NCBI RefSeq assembly: GCF_002575655.3
Contig: NC_053040.3
Span: 157,481,148-157,545,147, forward strand
DNA length: 64,000 nucleotides
Direction of reading: 5' to 3'
Source of the DNA: Aegilops tauschii subsp. strangulata
Taxonomy: Eukaryota > Streptophyta > Magnoliopsida > Poales > Poaceae
Below are positions 35,104-47,653 of the stretch, piece after piece (position 1 is the first letter of the stretch; each line of letters begins with the position of its first letter). A program made the position numbers and the translations under genes. The notes beneath the pieces were generated by a model that saw only the letters and a program-made list of their open reading frames with translations, did not search any database and was not told the origin of the DNA.

Positions 35104-36960
35104 TCTCTTTATGCAGATGACACAGCTGTGTTCATGGCTCCGATCAAGAAAAAGATGTTGATAATCTTGCAAGTATTTTGCGACGCTTTGGGGAGGTTAT
35201 GGACCTTTGCACCAACTTTTTTTGATAGAAAGATTGTAAGGGAACCCCCTACAGTATAATTGGTGCAACAAACCCAGATTGTAAGTACTACGCCTAGAAC
35301 CTGGGTGGGTGGGAAGGTATCAGCCCCTTCCCACCACTAGGCCATGCCTTAGTCTGCCCTTTACACCAACTTCCATAAGAGTTCAATGATTCCCACTCGT
35401 TGCAATCATCTTGACTTTCATCATATAACCCAAAGTTTCCCAACAACTAGGGCTTCCTTCCCTTTGCGGTACTTAGGACTTCATCTCTTACTTTGGCAAT
35501 TGAAGTTGTTGGATCTACATTTTTTTATGGACAAGGTTGCAAGCAAGTTGACAACTTATGAGGGCCAAACATCAACACCATTTGACACATGGCTCTTATC
35601 AAGTTCGTGATCACTTCCCAAGTGGTCTATTTCATCACATCGTTGGTCATCACGCCAAGCACCCTTCTTAATGTAAACAAACTTGAGAAAGCTTTCCTAT
35701 GGTCCGGCTCGGACAAGATGACAGGAAAAAAATGCAAGGTGAATTGAGAGATTGTTTGCCGGCCACTTGACTATGGGGGCTTGGGGTTCTCAACACTAAC
35801 AAGTTTGCGCGTGCTCTTTGTTTGCGGTGGCCTTGGTATGAATGGAAGGATCCTACCAAGATTTGGGTAGGGGATAGGAAACCGTGTGATGTGGAGGACC
35901 TCAATTTTTTCTATGCATTGACCACCATCACTATTGGTAATGGCGCGGAGACCCCTTTTTGGGATTCACCTGGGCTCCTTGGGTGCAAGCCTAAAGGCAT
36001 TGCCATGCTCATCCACAAAGCTTCCTCACGAAAAGAATTGGAAGGTGCGGGAGGCCTCAAGCACAATGTGTGGATTCTCAAGATCAAACCCTCCACCACC
36101 GTTTCCATTGAGCATATCACACAAATTTTCACCCTTTGGATGCTCTTGCATGAGGTGCATCTTTACACGCTCGCTAAGGATGAAATTATGTGGAAACATA
36201 CGGTTAGTGGGCACTACGCGGTGGCCTCCCCCTACGAGGCGCAATTCCTAGGGATGGTGCACTCACCCATGGACCAAATGGTTTGGAAGGCTTGGGCTCC
36301 CTCTAAAAGTCAAGTTTTTTGCTTGGTTGGTACTTCACGAGAAAATTTGGACCGCCCATGGATTAGCCAAGCGTGGGTGGCCAAATTGCGGTATTTACCT
36401 ACTTTGCATGTCGCTACACTCTAAGGCCTCGGTTCTTGGTCATCGAACAATTTCACATCTTTGGGTTGGTCACTTCCACTTGGCCCTTCATGGACTGGTC
36501 GAGGCTTGGTGGGCAAGTACCTGCGCCGACGGCATGCCAAACCGACAAGCAAGGTGTTTCCAGTCAGCTGTCTCAAATCGTGTGTGAAGTGTCCTTTTAG
36601 GTTTTGGCTGGTAGAGCAGCGGAATGAAAATACTCTTTCGTTTCATGCATGGTACTCTTAAGTCCCAACTGCGCTAGCTTAGTGGTTCGATTCAACAACA
36701 GAACGAACAATCCTCCCTCACCATGCTTATCTTGTGGACAATTTGGAATGAACGAAACACAAGAGTTTTCAGGCTTAAAAGCGCTCCACCGACAATCTTG
36801 CTTACCATTATCTCGCCGAACCCAACCTTTGGGTCATCGTCGTAGTAAAAAATCGGGGTGAATAATTTTGCGAGAGTAATAATGTGTTCTTTGTACTTGT
36901 AACAAACCCTATTCTCTATTATTTACCTTAGTTAAAGATCAGTTTTTTTAGATAAAGAAA
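35104..36960 (+). mobile_element. LINE (L1-type) remnant, unit 2
   Basis: The remnant starts in the reverse transcriptase at SLYADDTAVFMAP (35104-35142) and continues through frame-shifted RT and zf-RVT sequence. A 200-codon open stretch at 35822-36424 contains RWPWYEWKDPTK, WILKIKPSTTV and QMVWKAWAPSK. It is the same element as 1-1400. It is broken by a SINE-like insertion (35219-35363), frameshifts and stops. The part upstream of the YADD box is missing because the CACTA fragment adjoins. Confidence 0.85.
35219..35363 (-). mobile_element. SINE-like insertion in LINE
   Basis: About 145 bases are inserted between two copies of CACCAACTT (35210-35218 and 35364-35372). On the minus strand they begin with tRNA-like box A (ATGGCCTAGTGG) and, about 37 bases on, a degenerate box B (GGTTCTAGG), ending in an A-rich tail next to the first duplication. 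The structure fits a tRNA-derived SINE, but the family is not confirmed. Confidence 0.65.
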
Positions 36961-36970
36961 AGAATCAGCT

Positions 36971-37014
36971 CCTCCCCCGTTCTTAAATATAAGCCCATTT
37001 TTTAGATTTCAACA
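36971..37014 (+). mobile_element. Stowaway-type MITE, left arm, unit 2
   Basis: CCTCCCCCGTTCTTAAATAT to TTTCAACA is the counterpart of 1424-1465. Its other part is at 43414-43558. Confidence 0.75.
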
Positions 37015-37261
37015 TCCAGAAACAAGAAACCAAGGGGAAACCGAGCGTTCTCAAAGCTCAGTGTCTGCTGGCCGTCGGATCGTTTCTCTGATGCGATCTG
37101 GGCCGTCCGATCTCGCGCCCGGATGACCTCGGTCGTCGTATATTTACCTGATTGACGTGAGCCGTCCGATATTTCTCGCTATGAGCAGTGCCACTCTCGC
37201 CCGTGCCACCGCGTGTAGTTCCCGTGCCCCGCCAAGGGCATTTTCGTCATTTCGCACACAC

Positions 37262-37271
37262 TTATATAAAA
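37262..37271 (+). promoter_or_regulatory. Candidate TATA box inside Helitron, unit 2
   Basis: TTATATAAAA is conserved with 1713-1722 and precedes the GC-rich leader. Confidence 0.5.
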
Positions 37272-37284
37272 CAGGAGCACGCCC

Positions 37285-38092
37285 GTGGACAGAACCCTAG
37301 ACCCGCGCCCGCACTCGCTCCTCCTCCACCCCTCCCGTGACCACACGCCGCCGCCATCTCCTTCATCCATCGGTCGCCGCCTTCGCCTACTCCTCCTCCC
37401 CTCCCACTCCCGGCAGCGCGCAACACCCCGAGGACCTCCCCTTGACCCGCCTCTTCCTCCCATCCAGCCAGATTCGTGGAGCAAGGCCTCTCACGCTCGC
37501 TCGCGACCCTCAGCTGTGTCTAGGGGTTTGGGTAGGGCATCGCCTTTGTCGCTGGTGGACTCCGGCGGCTCCTCTTCGTTTCCTCCCTCGCCCACACGTG
37601 CGGCTCCGCTTCCCGCGGGCTATGGCGCGTGGTTGGCCTCCCGGCGCCAAGAACCGTCCCAGGCCTCGCTGCATCTCCGGCTCTAGCAAGGCATTCCTGG
37701 GCGACCGGGTACACTTCTCTCTCCCTCCCGTCCCTCTCCCAATGCCAGCCACCACACGAGCTCACCTTAGCCTCTTCTTCATCCACTCCTCCATGATGCT
37801 CGATAAAGGGAGCACGGGCGGCTTCATCGGGAGGAGCACCAGGCCAACCCCCAGCGGTTGGCGCCACCGGATGGCGGCGGCCACCTTCTTCTCCCGGCCG
37901 CACCACGCCACAGGTGGAGGTGTTCCTCTTGCTCTTCCTCGTGCTGGCATGGCAGCACCACCGTCAACGTCGAGCATGGGTAGGAGAACGATGCAGCCGT
38001 CCACAGGTTCGTCTCTCTCTGTAGCTACAGATTTTCTATTCGCTGGTCAACCTCGCTGGAAGTGCTACACGAGTGCTATAAACGTTCAGTAG
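37285..38092 (+). pseudogene. GC-rich captured leader / candidate 5' exon, unit 2
   Basis: This is the counterpart of 1736-2430, here followed by extra sequence removed from unit 1. The longest frame (37337-38092) is 251 codons but is not conserved in sense between the units and is probably compositional. The short frame from the ATG at 37622 (MARGWPPGAKNRP) to a donor-like GTACAC is shared with unit 1. No family is recognised. Confidence 0.35.
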
Positions 38093-38285
38093 TATGTGCA
38101 TTAGCAGATTTGCTATTGGCTTGATCGAACTTTGGTTGTATAATAAGCCTCGTGTTAATGTGTACAAGTGCCAGCCAATGTTGTTTCTTTTCCTTTAGAA
38201 TGAAAACATACTAAAGCATCCAGTTTATTCCTACTGAATTACTTTTGACCTATGATAGAAAAACATGTGTGTTATTGACCTTTCA

Positions 38286-39938
38286 GATATTACACTGAAA
38301 GTGGCTTCCCATGTCCACACCTGAGGAACCCATCTGACCACTTCCTGAGGACAATCAACAAAGATTTTGACGAGGTAGGACCTGTTATTCCTTGTCATTT
38401 CATTGTATGATACTCTGAACAAGAAGTGCAGCATCCTTACTTTGGCTATGTGCTCCCGTATGCATGCAGGAAATTGTAGAGAGTTCCAAAGCTAGGAAAA
38501 AAAGGCAGCTGAAGCAATAGAGATTCTGACAGATTCTTACCAGTCCCCCGCTTATTCAGAGAAAACAATGGACCGGATAGCTGAGATGAAAGGGATAGTA
38601 AGTTGCTTACAAGCCGCATTTTTTTTCTCAAGAGTAAAGATTGTATTGTTTTGGCTGTACCAAAATGTTTGGTTACAAAGAAGGGACTACCCAAATGCGG
38701 ACAATCTGTATATACCAACTGCAAAATAATTACTAGGGCAAATTCAGTCAGTGAAGTACTCCCTCTAGCTCATGAAAAAGTGGTGTCTTTTACACAGCCT
38801 TCAAAATGTACCTTTGGCAACTAGTTTTTGTTGTGGTATAATATGCACATATAATACCCAGTAAAATTATAACATGTTGGAAATATTTTCTGAGAAACGC
38901 ATATCATTTTGGATCTGAATATTCAAAACATACTAGCCGTCAAAGTTTTCAAAGTTTATCTCCTAAAGAATCTCCATTATGAACTAGAGGGAACAACATG
39001 CTAATTCAGCGTCTGTACAACATGTCATTTTTCATTTGAATGAACCGGCAACAAAACTCTCGCCGCAGAGTATACGGTGCTGGCCTAGCGATGTTTACAC
39101 ATTCAAAATCAAATTATAGTTCTAGTATTATTGAGCTATGTTCCAGGGTGGAGCTCCATTTAGGAAGAGGGAACAAGCGAGCTTCTCAACAAAGCTCTTT
39201 ATACACACCAGAAGGTCATTTGTGAATATGCACAGGGACATATGATACTACTGGATGCGCTTGGGTGTTTACCTGGGCATTGGCATTTGTCTTGGCACCA
39301 TATTCTACCAAGTTAGCCACAATTACAGTTCCATCCAGGTGAATTCTAGAAGACATGATTCATTAGGCAACATAAATAATTTATATGTCAACAAAATTGA
39401 TGTGTTCCCCTGATTTTTCAGTCTAGATGTGAAGTAATAATGTATACGACGGAACTTCTTACCTTCATGGCCATTGGAGGATTCCCTTCTTTTCTAGAGG
39501 ACATAAAGGATGCTTTCTCCCTGCCATCAGAGTAACATTTTCACAAGAGCACTTATATGTCCATGCTTTCACTGTATATTGAAAGTCTGAAATAAATAAA
39601 AGTCTGTCTGCACACTTTGTTTCTAGGTATTCAGAAGGGAGAGGCCGAGTGGCCATTACGGCGTGGCGGAGTTTGTGATATCAAACACATTGTCAGCCAC
39701 TCCATACCTGGCCGTCATCGCTGTGATCCCTGGCGCAATGCTGTACTACCTTACCGAGCTAATGAAAGGACCTGACCGCTTCACCTACTTCGTCGTCAAC
39801 TTGTGCATGTGCACACTGCTGGTGGAGAGCATGATGATGATCATCGCTGTCGTCGTCCCAGACTTCCTGATGGGGATCATCATCGAGGCCGGGGAGCAAG
39901 GGGTGATGATGCTCAATGGATTTTGTTTTCGTTGTTGA
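38286..39938 (+). pseudogene. ABC transporter G family (ABCG11/WBC-like) fragment, unit 2
   Basis: Five exons of the same captured gene: 38286-38374 ([20 protein letters not shown], the linker after the nucleotide-binding domain), 38470-38597 (linker, with a frameshift at an A run near 38500 and a resulting TAG), 39147-39338, 39422 to about 39510 and 39627-39938 (ABC2 transmembrane part, GHYGVAEFVISNT, PGAMLYY). Further damage is a TGA in MHRDI-stop near 39244 and a lost donor (GA for GT) after the fourth exon. The ATP-binding half is absent. It is more complete than unit 1 but independently inactivated. Confidence 0.86.
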
Positions 39939-41940
39939 TCCTGATTTAGATAACACCAAAGGAACAAATCAAGTGAGCTGCAACCAAAACTACCCAACAA
40001 GGTGTGGCTTTTTGCACCGCGAGTTTTATATTGTTATTGTGTTCATATTTATGGTTAGGTTTGCAGAAAACCTTTCTTGATTCTTGCTTTACCATGGAGG
40101 TTGTCTACAAGGATTCAGAAGACGACGATTTGCTTCAACTGCATTTGGAAGCAGCTGCTAGGAGCATGGAAACCATTGGAAGAACATAAAGTTGAAGCAT
40201 AGAAAGGAAGGAGGTCTGACTCTTCTCATTTCAATTCCACTTTTTGTTATTAGCTGCTGTCTTGCACCAATTACAATTACAGTCGGTGGGGCTGGTCGCC
40301 TTGGATCTGCGAGATGCCTTCGCACCGGCGTGACGCTGGTAAGGTGGGTCTTGCCTATCGATTCTTGCCGCTGGATGTGCTCCTTCGTGAAAAGAAGTAT
40401 AAAATGCTACTTTTGCCATCTTAAAACGGCGCAAACTAATTCTACCAGTTTAAGCCATTTAAAATATCACTGAAGTTGTCCAGTGTTTTTTTATTCAGCT
40501 CCATTGTGGTAAAATATCTAGCATATGTGTGTGATAAATGTGTAGTTGATGGTGTATCTCTTGGATGGTTTCTACCACTAAAACTTTGTGTTTTCTTCCC
40601 CTTCGTAGTTGATTTAGTTCAATCAAAAACAGTCAGTCACTTAACTGTCGATTTGACCCTAGCGAGTTTGGATTCCGCCTTTCCAGGACAAGAACTGTAG
40701 TTATTTACTGTCCTGTAATATTGTGTGTCACCAAATTTATTCATTTAAATTTTGAGTAGGGGAACTATGAGAATGCAGATCAAAAAGAGTTGTTCATCTT
40801 TCGCCAGCACGTGCATGTTATGATTATTGCGGTGGAGTGCCGAGTGCTGAAATATGCATTCGACGCCTGTTTTAGATTTTGTTTCAGTTTACTGGAATTT
40901 TTTATTTCGTGAACTAAAATATAGGAGCATGCACCAGAAGCTTGGTATGGTTCAAAATATTGTGATAAACTTCGATCCATAGATACATACACATAGAATA
41001 ACTGGTTGCAGTTTGTCATCACTGTTTTGAATCTAGCTCTTCTACTTCTGTTTTTTGTAATGAATATTCAATTTCTACAGTTTATGGTATGCACCCTTTT
41101 CGTAAAGGAACACCTATTTATTTTCGTTTGTCTAAAAACCATAGGTAACTAGCAAAATATTTAGATCCCATATCTATTTGTGTATATGCACGATTAGTTA
41201 TTTAGGTGTATACTTCTTTAACCTTATTGACTTTTAAAGAGGTTATTAATGTTGGTTAGCCCACCGCTTCTGCGGGCAACGCGTGGCACTTTCTTATCTA
41301 TATAGGATATGTATATACTGGAATAACGAAGTCACTAGCTATATATTGTATGATCCAGATATGTATTTCTCGATGTGCTAAAGATGTTGATTGCGTTCTA
41401 AGGTGCTGACTAGGCAAACAGAAAGGGTTTGAAAGGCCCCATAGTGGTCAAACAAAGGTGTATTCAGGTCCAAAGCTTCCAGAGCTATGATATAAATGTG
41501 GTTGGTAAATGGTAATGGAATACTTACAAGTCGAATATCACTTACTGCGTGAAGTGCATAAATTTGTAGGCGTATACAAATAGAAAGAATATATGTTACA
41601 ATTACTATTATGTACTGATCAGGGTGTGTAGTTCTGGTTAGGTCTACACCATACAACTTCTCATGGAAAACACCTATCGACTATCAGAAAATTGAATTCA
41701 GCATTTTTCATATTATGTGAAGTTAGGTCCATCCATTATTATTGTCTTGTGGTTCGTTTATTGCTCCGTATTGCCAGCATACTCTAAAATGTTTGATACA
41801 TGCTTTGCAGATTTTGTTTGCCGAGAGGTTTAATCGTTTCAACCGATTTAAATGCAAAAGGGAGGTACACTCTCTCCTGATGTTGATGTTAAATTAACTA
41901 TTGAATGCTGGACTATAAAATAATGGGATCAAAATTAGGT
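39939..41940. other. Helitron interior without recognisable gene, unit 2
   Basis: This AT-rich stretch aligns with 3380-5375 of unit 1 and has no convincing coding. The short frame VYKDSEDDDLLQLHLEAA (about 40096-40150) is shared with unit 1. Confidence 0.5.
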
Positions 41941-42676
41941 TCAACATCGTCAAGGACAAGAACACCTGAACCCAGAGTAATCTTCTAAACACATGCTCTA
42001 ACTTTCTATGAACTGGCATATCCGATTCAAACCCTCATCTGACTACCTAGATGTTCTTTTGTGAAACAACTATTTTGACCTCACTTTGAACCTACAGGAA
42101 GATGACTATCTGATAGTAATCCCCTATTCCCACATATTTGGGCTTATGCTGGAAGCTTTAAAATTGCCCCCTGCAATTTACCATCACAAGATACGTCCGG
42201 GTGGCAAGGCTCGTGTGACAGTCACTTTCAATTCTTCCTTAGAGCAGCTTGATGGTTTGCTTGTTCCTACCTCAATATCTGGTATGGTTTCACATACCTA
42301 TGAAGATGCAGAAGACAGTGCCGCTATAGAAGCTATTAGATATATGGAAAACGTGCGTGGGAAAGAAATTAGAGACTACCACTACACCCATGTCATAACG
42401 CTTCAAAATCAAGTTAGGCATTTGGTCACGTGGTTGTTGGAAGGAAATGAGACTATCAAGTAACTACGCAAAGGCTGGTACTATGCTGTTAGGTATATGA
42501 GCTCATATTCTGACCAGATACAGAACTCAACAACTGCTCGACACCTAAGAGGGCAAGCTAATACCAAAGGGATTATGAAATCAGCGCTGGTAGGCATTGA
42601 GGAACTGACACAGAGGTTACATTATATTGGAATGAAGTCAGATGAGCGGCTGATGACTATTAAAGATAGCTTCTGA
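41941..42676 (+). pseudogene. Unidentified captured gene, unit 2 copy
   Basis: Exon A is cut: only its last 36 or so bases (about 41941-41976) remain after a deletion relative to unit 1. The intron ends CTACAG at 42097 and exon B (42098-42676, EDDYLIVIPYSHIFG onward) keeps the same 192-codon frame as unit 1 with no indel. It has one TAA at 42461-42463, where unit 1 has a sense codon, and a sense codon where unit 1 has its TAG. The product is unknown. Confidence 0.6.
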
Positions 42677-43388
42677 TAACCTTAAAAAACATGTCCCAAT
42701 CAGCAGGTTTGAGTGCTTAGTAGGCAACATACTTTTGGTTCTTATTAGTCAAGTTTAGTAGTGGAACATTTGTCTTTTGGAGGTCTCCAAGTGCTTTTAG
42801 ATTTGTACTATGCAAGAATCATGTAGCGATGACGTTCTGCTCCAAAGACCGAACCTACAATGACAGCTTCCTTTATGTAAGTACCTTATCTCCTCTACGA
42901 TGCTTTGTGCTTGAGTACAACCGCGTATAGATTCTCTTTGGAATTTCGTTTCCGTTAAACTATATGAACTATCCATACGGTTGCCTTGGACATTATTCAT
43001 CGTTTTCATGCAGCAATCTTCTGGCATGTCTGTTTTTTTCAATTGTTTGTATGAACTGGCGCCTATGAAGTAGGCCGCCAAGGCAATTGGATCATGCTAT
43101 TTGCTCTTCTTCACTGTGTTCCTGCTCTTACTAATTTCTATCATGTATTATCGGTTTAGTTATCGAAATACATGTCCAGTGGATGTCTTTTGTGGTATTA
43201 TAAAGCACTGAACTTACTGCTACCTTATCATCTAATGCCGAATTGAACTCCATCATGTTTTGCTTCTATCACAGTTGAATGTTTCTTCTCTGCTTTTTTG
43301 ATATACTATATAAGCCCGTACGTTAAACCCTGAATTCCTAATGACCTAGTATTACATGCTTCCACAAAACGTTCGGACCAGCACCCTC
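42677..43388. other. Helitron 3' region, unit 2, including empty copia site
   Basis: No gene is recognised. GATTCTCTTTGGAATTTCG near 42931-42949 is the unoccupied target of the unit 1 copia element. The stretch matches 7101-7302, 7546-7591 and 30590-31042. Confidence 0.65.
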
Positions 43389-43413
43389 GCGCCAAGGCGC
43401 GCTCCCGATTTAG

Positions 43414-43558
43414 TAGACTACATACAGATCAAAATAAGTGAAACTACACATTAAAATATGTCTATTTACATCTGTATGTAGTTCATATTGAAATCTCTAA
43501 ATAAACTTATACGATTTTTAATGTAAAAAGGTTTATATATATATAAACGGAGGAAGTA
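43414..43558 (+). mobile_element. Stowaway-type MITE, right part, unit 2
   Basis: This is the counterpart of 31069-31211: interior plus inverted arm ending ATAAACGGAGGAAGTA. Confidence 0.72.
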
Positions 43559-43652
43559 ATTAGTCTTCTTTTTCTCCCTTCATTTGCCGTAGGAGGATAC
43601 TTGTCTGTTACGGTGTCCGTCGCAAATGGGTCACGGCCCCGTAGTGTAACAT

Positions 43653-46600
43653 TGTGACGCCCGGATAATCAAGCTACAGTAAAACTCTGCTAATGATGCC
43701 ACGTCACCTCCGTTACTGTTTCTAATCCTTCGTTAGTTCAAAACCGATTCAAAAATCAATTCAAAATATAGCAAACAATAAAACTTTTCAAATGTCAAAA
43801 CTAAAATGTTCTAAAAGTGACAAATAAATCGTAAGTAATTATGATGGAGAAACCAAGCTTTGACAAAATGTTTAAAGGCTCTAAAACAATTAAAACAATA
43901 GTGAAAACAATTAAACAAATGCCTATTGAATTTATAAAATGCTAAAACTATTTTATTATGGGTTAAGGATTAATCTCACAGTAGTTTGTTGATAAATACA
44001 AATTTAGGCACTAGTGGTAATTTTTGTAAAACAAGAAAATAAAAGAAACTACAAATAAAAAAAATAAAAAAAAGAAAAGGAAAAGAACCCCCCCTCCCCG
44101 CTGGGCCTCGGCCCAGCTGGCCGTCGACCCACCCTAGCCGGCCCACTCCCCCTCCCGGGTCGGTTCTCTGTTCCCCCGACCCCGTCGCTACAGGAGGCTG
44201 GTCGCCGCCGAACCCCCTCGCCGGCGATGAACCCCGCGAGAGAATAAGGCTGCCACGCCCCGACTCCTCGATCCCCTCTCCAATCCCCCTGGCGTCCCCA
44301 TCCATTTCCCTCCTCGCGCCGCTTTCGCTCTCCAGATCCACCGCGCCACCGCACCACCGCCATGACCGCCGACGCCGACGAGCTCTCCGCCGTCCCCGTC
44401 ACCTAGGACCGTGCCAGGGCCTTCGCCGCCCTCCACCTCGTCGCCTTCGACTACGAGCCGAGCCGAGGAGCACCACTACGGCGCCCCTGACCCTACTTCC
44501 TCGTCGCCTCGCTGCCCCAACTCGTCGCCATCATCCCGTCTTCGTCCTCGGTGCCCGGAGCTACTCCTCGTCGATTCGCTGCGACCAAGTCGTCCCCGGC
44601 CTCGCCGTCCCCTACTCTGCGACCGTTGTGAGCCCCCGCACCTTTCCCCCTTATACTCGCCGGCTCTTTCGTCCTCTAGGGCGTAGGTCCGCCATGACCG
44701 CAAGCTCCCTGCCTCCGGCCATGTCGCCGTCGTGGACAGCGCATGACCTGGGCCAAATCGAGCACACAAGTGTGCTCGTGGTGGTCCGTAGACGCCACCT
44801 AGCTGCTTCGCTTGCTCGAATTCGAGCCGCAGCACCACACCCGCGCACATCCAAGCTCCGGCCCCCGCTCTGCTTGTCGCCGCCGTTGCCACCAACCACC
44901 TCCGGCCAACCCGCCGCCCGCGCCTTGCCTCCCTCCCGTGTGCCTGCTGCTGCTACTGCCTCGCGCCAGGCCCAGTCCCCCTTCCACTGCCGACGATATC
45001 TGCGTGCGCGCCTCGCCGCGCCCGCCGGAGACCGCCCTTGCCCGCACGCCTCCTCGCCCACGCTCGCCCCCTACGCATGTGGCCGCGCCCCCAGTCGCCC
45101 GCCTCAGCCGGCGGCGCCCACCTCCGCCCGGGCCTGCTCGCGCCCCCTGTGCCGAGCCTTCCCACGGCCAACACCATGGCCGCCGGCGTCGTACTCTACG
45201 AGTACGTACGTACGGGCACAGCCACACCAGAGGCCGATTTGGGCCACCGGCACATGGGCCCGACACCCCTTGTTAATTAGGGAGGCCCTAATTAGTTTAG
45301 CCCAAAACCCCCTAATTAAGCTAAGTAAACTTAGTCAAAAACCTGTTAATTAAAATGAGCCAATGACAATTGGGACCCACATACGCTGTTCACATTGGAC
45401 TAGTCAAAATATTAACTGGGTCAACCCAGCCCCTGGCCCCACATGTCATACAGATGCACACATTGCTGGGTACACTCCTGTGTACCCATAGCAATTTGTC
45501 TTTTTATTATTTCGAATTAAATTAAATGCAGAAATCCCAGGATTTGTTTAAATCTTTGAAAAATCATAGAAAATAAACCGTAACTCGGATGAAAAAGTTT
45601 TATACATGAAAGTTGCTCAGAACGACGAGACGAATCCGGATATGCAGCCCGTTCGTCCGCTACACATTCCTAGCATAGCAAACATGCAACTTTCCCCCTC
45701 CGGTCCGTTTGTCTGAAAACGCGAAACACCGGGAATACTTTCCCGGATGTTTCCCCCCTTCGCCAGTATCACCTACCACCGCGTTAGGGCACACCTAGCA
45801 CCGCGTATTGCCCTATTATGCTTTGTGATGCTTTGATTGCTCTGTTATTTATTGTGTTCCCCCTCCGGTACTTCTTTCCGGTAGACCCCGAGACCGCTGT
45901 CGATGCCCCTGTGATCGATTACATCGACGACGACCCCTTCTTCTTGCCAGAGCAACCAGGCAAGCCCCCCCTTGATCACCAGATATCGCCTATTCTTCTC
46001 TATACTGCTTGCATTAGAGTAGTGTAGCATGTTACTGCTTTCCGTTAATCCTATCCTGATGCATAGCCTGTCATTGTTGCTACAGTTGTTACCCTTACCT
46101 GCTATCCTACTGCTTAGTATAGGATGCTAGTGTTCCATCAGTGGCCCCACACTCTTGTCCGTCTGCCATGCTATACTACTGGGCTGTGATCACTTCGGGA
46201 GGTGATCACGGGTATATACTATATACATTATATACATGACACATGTGGTGACTAAAGTCGGGTCGGCTCGTTGAGTACCCGCAAGTGATTCTGATGAGGG
46301 GGCTGAAAGGACAGGTGGCTCCACCCCGGTAGAGGTGGGCCTGGGTTCCTGACGGCCCCCGACTGTTACTTTGTGGCGGAGCGACAGGGCAGGTTGAGAC
46401 CACCTAGGAGAGAGGTGGGCCTGGCCCTGGTCGGCGTTCGCAGATACTTAACACGCTTAACGAGTTCTGGGTATTTGATCTGAGTTTGGCCATTTGGTCT
46501 ATACGCACTAACCATCTACGCGGGAGTAGTTATGGGTATCCCGGCGTCGTGGTATCAGCCGAAGCCTTCGTGACGTCAGCGACTGAGTGGCGCGCGCCGG

Positions 46601-47638
46601 ATTGGACTGGAACGCCACTAGGCTAGGTCTGCTTCCGGCCGCGTACGCAACGTGCAGGTGTGCATAGGGCGATGGGCCCAGACCCCTGCGCACATAGGTT
46701 TAGACCGGCGTGCTGACCTCTCTGTTGAGCCTAGGTGGGGCTGCGACGTGTTGATCTTACGAGGCCGGTCATGACCCAGAAAAGTGTGTCCGGCCAAATG
46801 GGATCGAGCGTGTTGGGTTATGTGGTGCACCCCTGCAGGGAAGTTTATCTATTCGAATAGCCGTGTCCCTCAGTAAAAGGACGACCCGGAGTTGTACCTT
46901 GACCTTATGACAACTAGAACTGGATACTGAATAAAATACACCCTTCCAAGTGCCAGATATAACCCGGTGATCGCTCTCTAACAGGGCGACGAGGAGGGGA
47001 TCGCCGGGTAGGATTATGCTATGCGATGCTACTTGGAGGACTTCAATCTACTCTCTTCTACATGCTGCAAGATGGAGATGGCCAGAAGCGTAGTCTTCAA
47101 CAGGACTAGCTATCCCCCTCTTATTCTGGCATTCTGCAGTTCAGTCCACTGATATGGCCCTTTACACGTATACCCATGCATATGTAGTGTAGCTCCTTGC
47201 TTGCGAGTACTTTGGATGAGTACTCACGGTTGCTTTTCTCCCTCTTTTCCCCTTTCTATACCTGGTTGTCGCAACCAGATGCTGGAGTCCAGGAGCTAGA
47301 GATCCCGAGGATGATTCTACATGGAGTTCGGCTTCGAGGAGTAGTTAGGAGGTCCCAGGCAGGAGGCCTTGCCTTTTCGATCGTTGCTACTTTTGTGCTA
47401 GCCTTCTTAAGGCAAACTTGTTTAACTTATGTCTGTACTCAGATATTGTTGCTTCCGCTAACTCGTCTATGATCGAGCACTTGTATTCGAGCCCTCGAGG
47501 CCCCTGGCTTGTATTATGATGCTTGTATGACTTATTTATGTTGTAGAGTTGTGTTGTGATATCTTCCCGTGAGTCCCTGATCATGATCGTACACATTCGC
47601 GTGCATGATTAGTGTACGGTCAAATCGGGGGCGTCACA
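43653..47638 (+). repeat. 5' LTR of the non-autonomous gypsy
   Basis: It starts TGTGACGCCCGG and ends GGCGTCACA. The GC-rich block about 44090-45290 creates several long spurious frames on both strands. Confidence 0.93.
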
Positions 47639-47641
47639 AGT

Positions 47642-47653
47642 TGGTATCAGAGC
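47642..47653 (+). promoter_or_regulatory. Primer binding site (tRNA-Met type)
   Basis: TGGTATCAGAGC lies three bases inside the 5' LTR, as in the element at 14831-28157. Confidence 0.92.

Larger units (their letters stand above)
37015..43413 (+). mobile_element. Non-autonomous Helitron-like element with captured gene fragments, unit 2
   Basis: This 6.4 kb element matches the one in unit 1. It starts TCCAGAAACAAG after host A37014 and ends with hairpin GCGCCAAGGCGC (43389-43400), CTCCCGAT and TTAG (43410-43413) before host T. CTAG has become TTAG. It carries the same captured exons, including two ABCG exons lost from unit 1, but lacks about 1 kb near 41938 that unit 1 keeps. It shows the empty site of the copia insertion. 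Confidence 0.78.

Noticed and set aside
37337..38092. 251-codon plus-strand frame in the GC-rich leader
   Set aside because: The frame is not conserved in meaning between the two units, and it runs through donor-like sites and into AT-rich DNA; most likely compositional.
44476..45353. Overlapping long frames on both strands in the LTR (repeated at 52662-53539)
   Set aside because: They have Pro/Arg/Ala-rich compositional frames in a GC-rich LTR block, with no conserved protein family.
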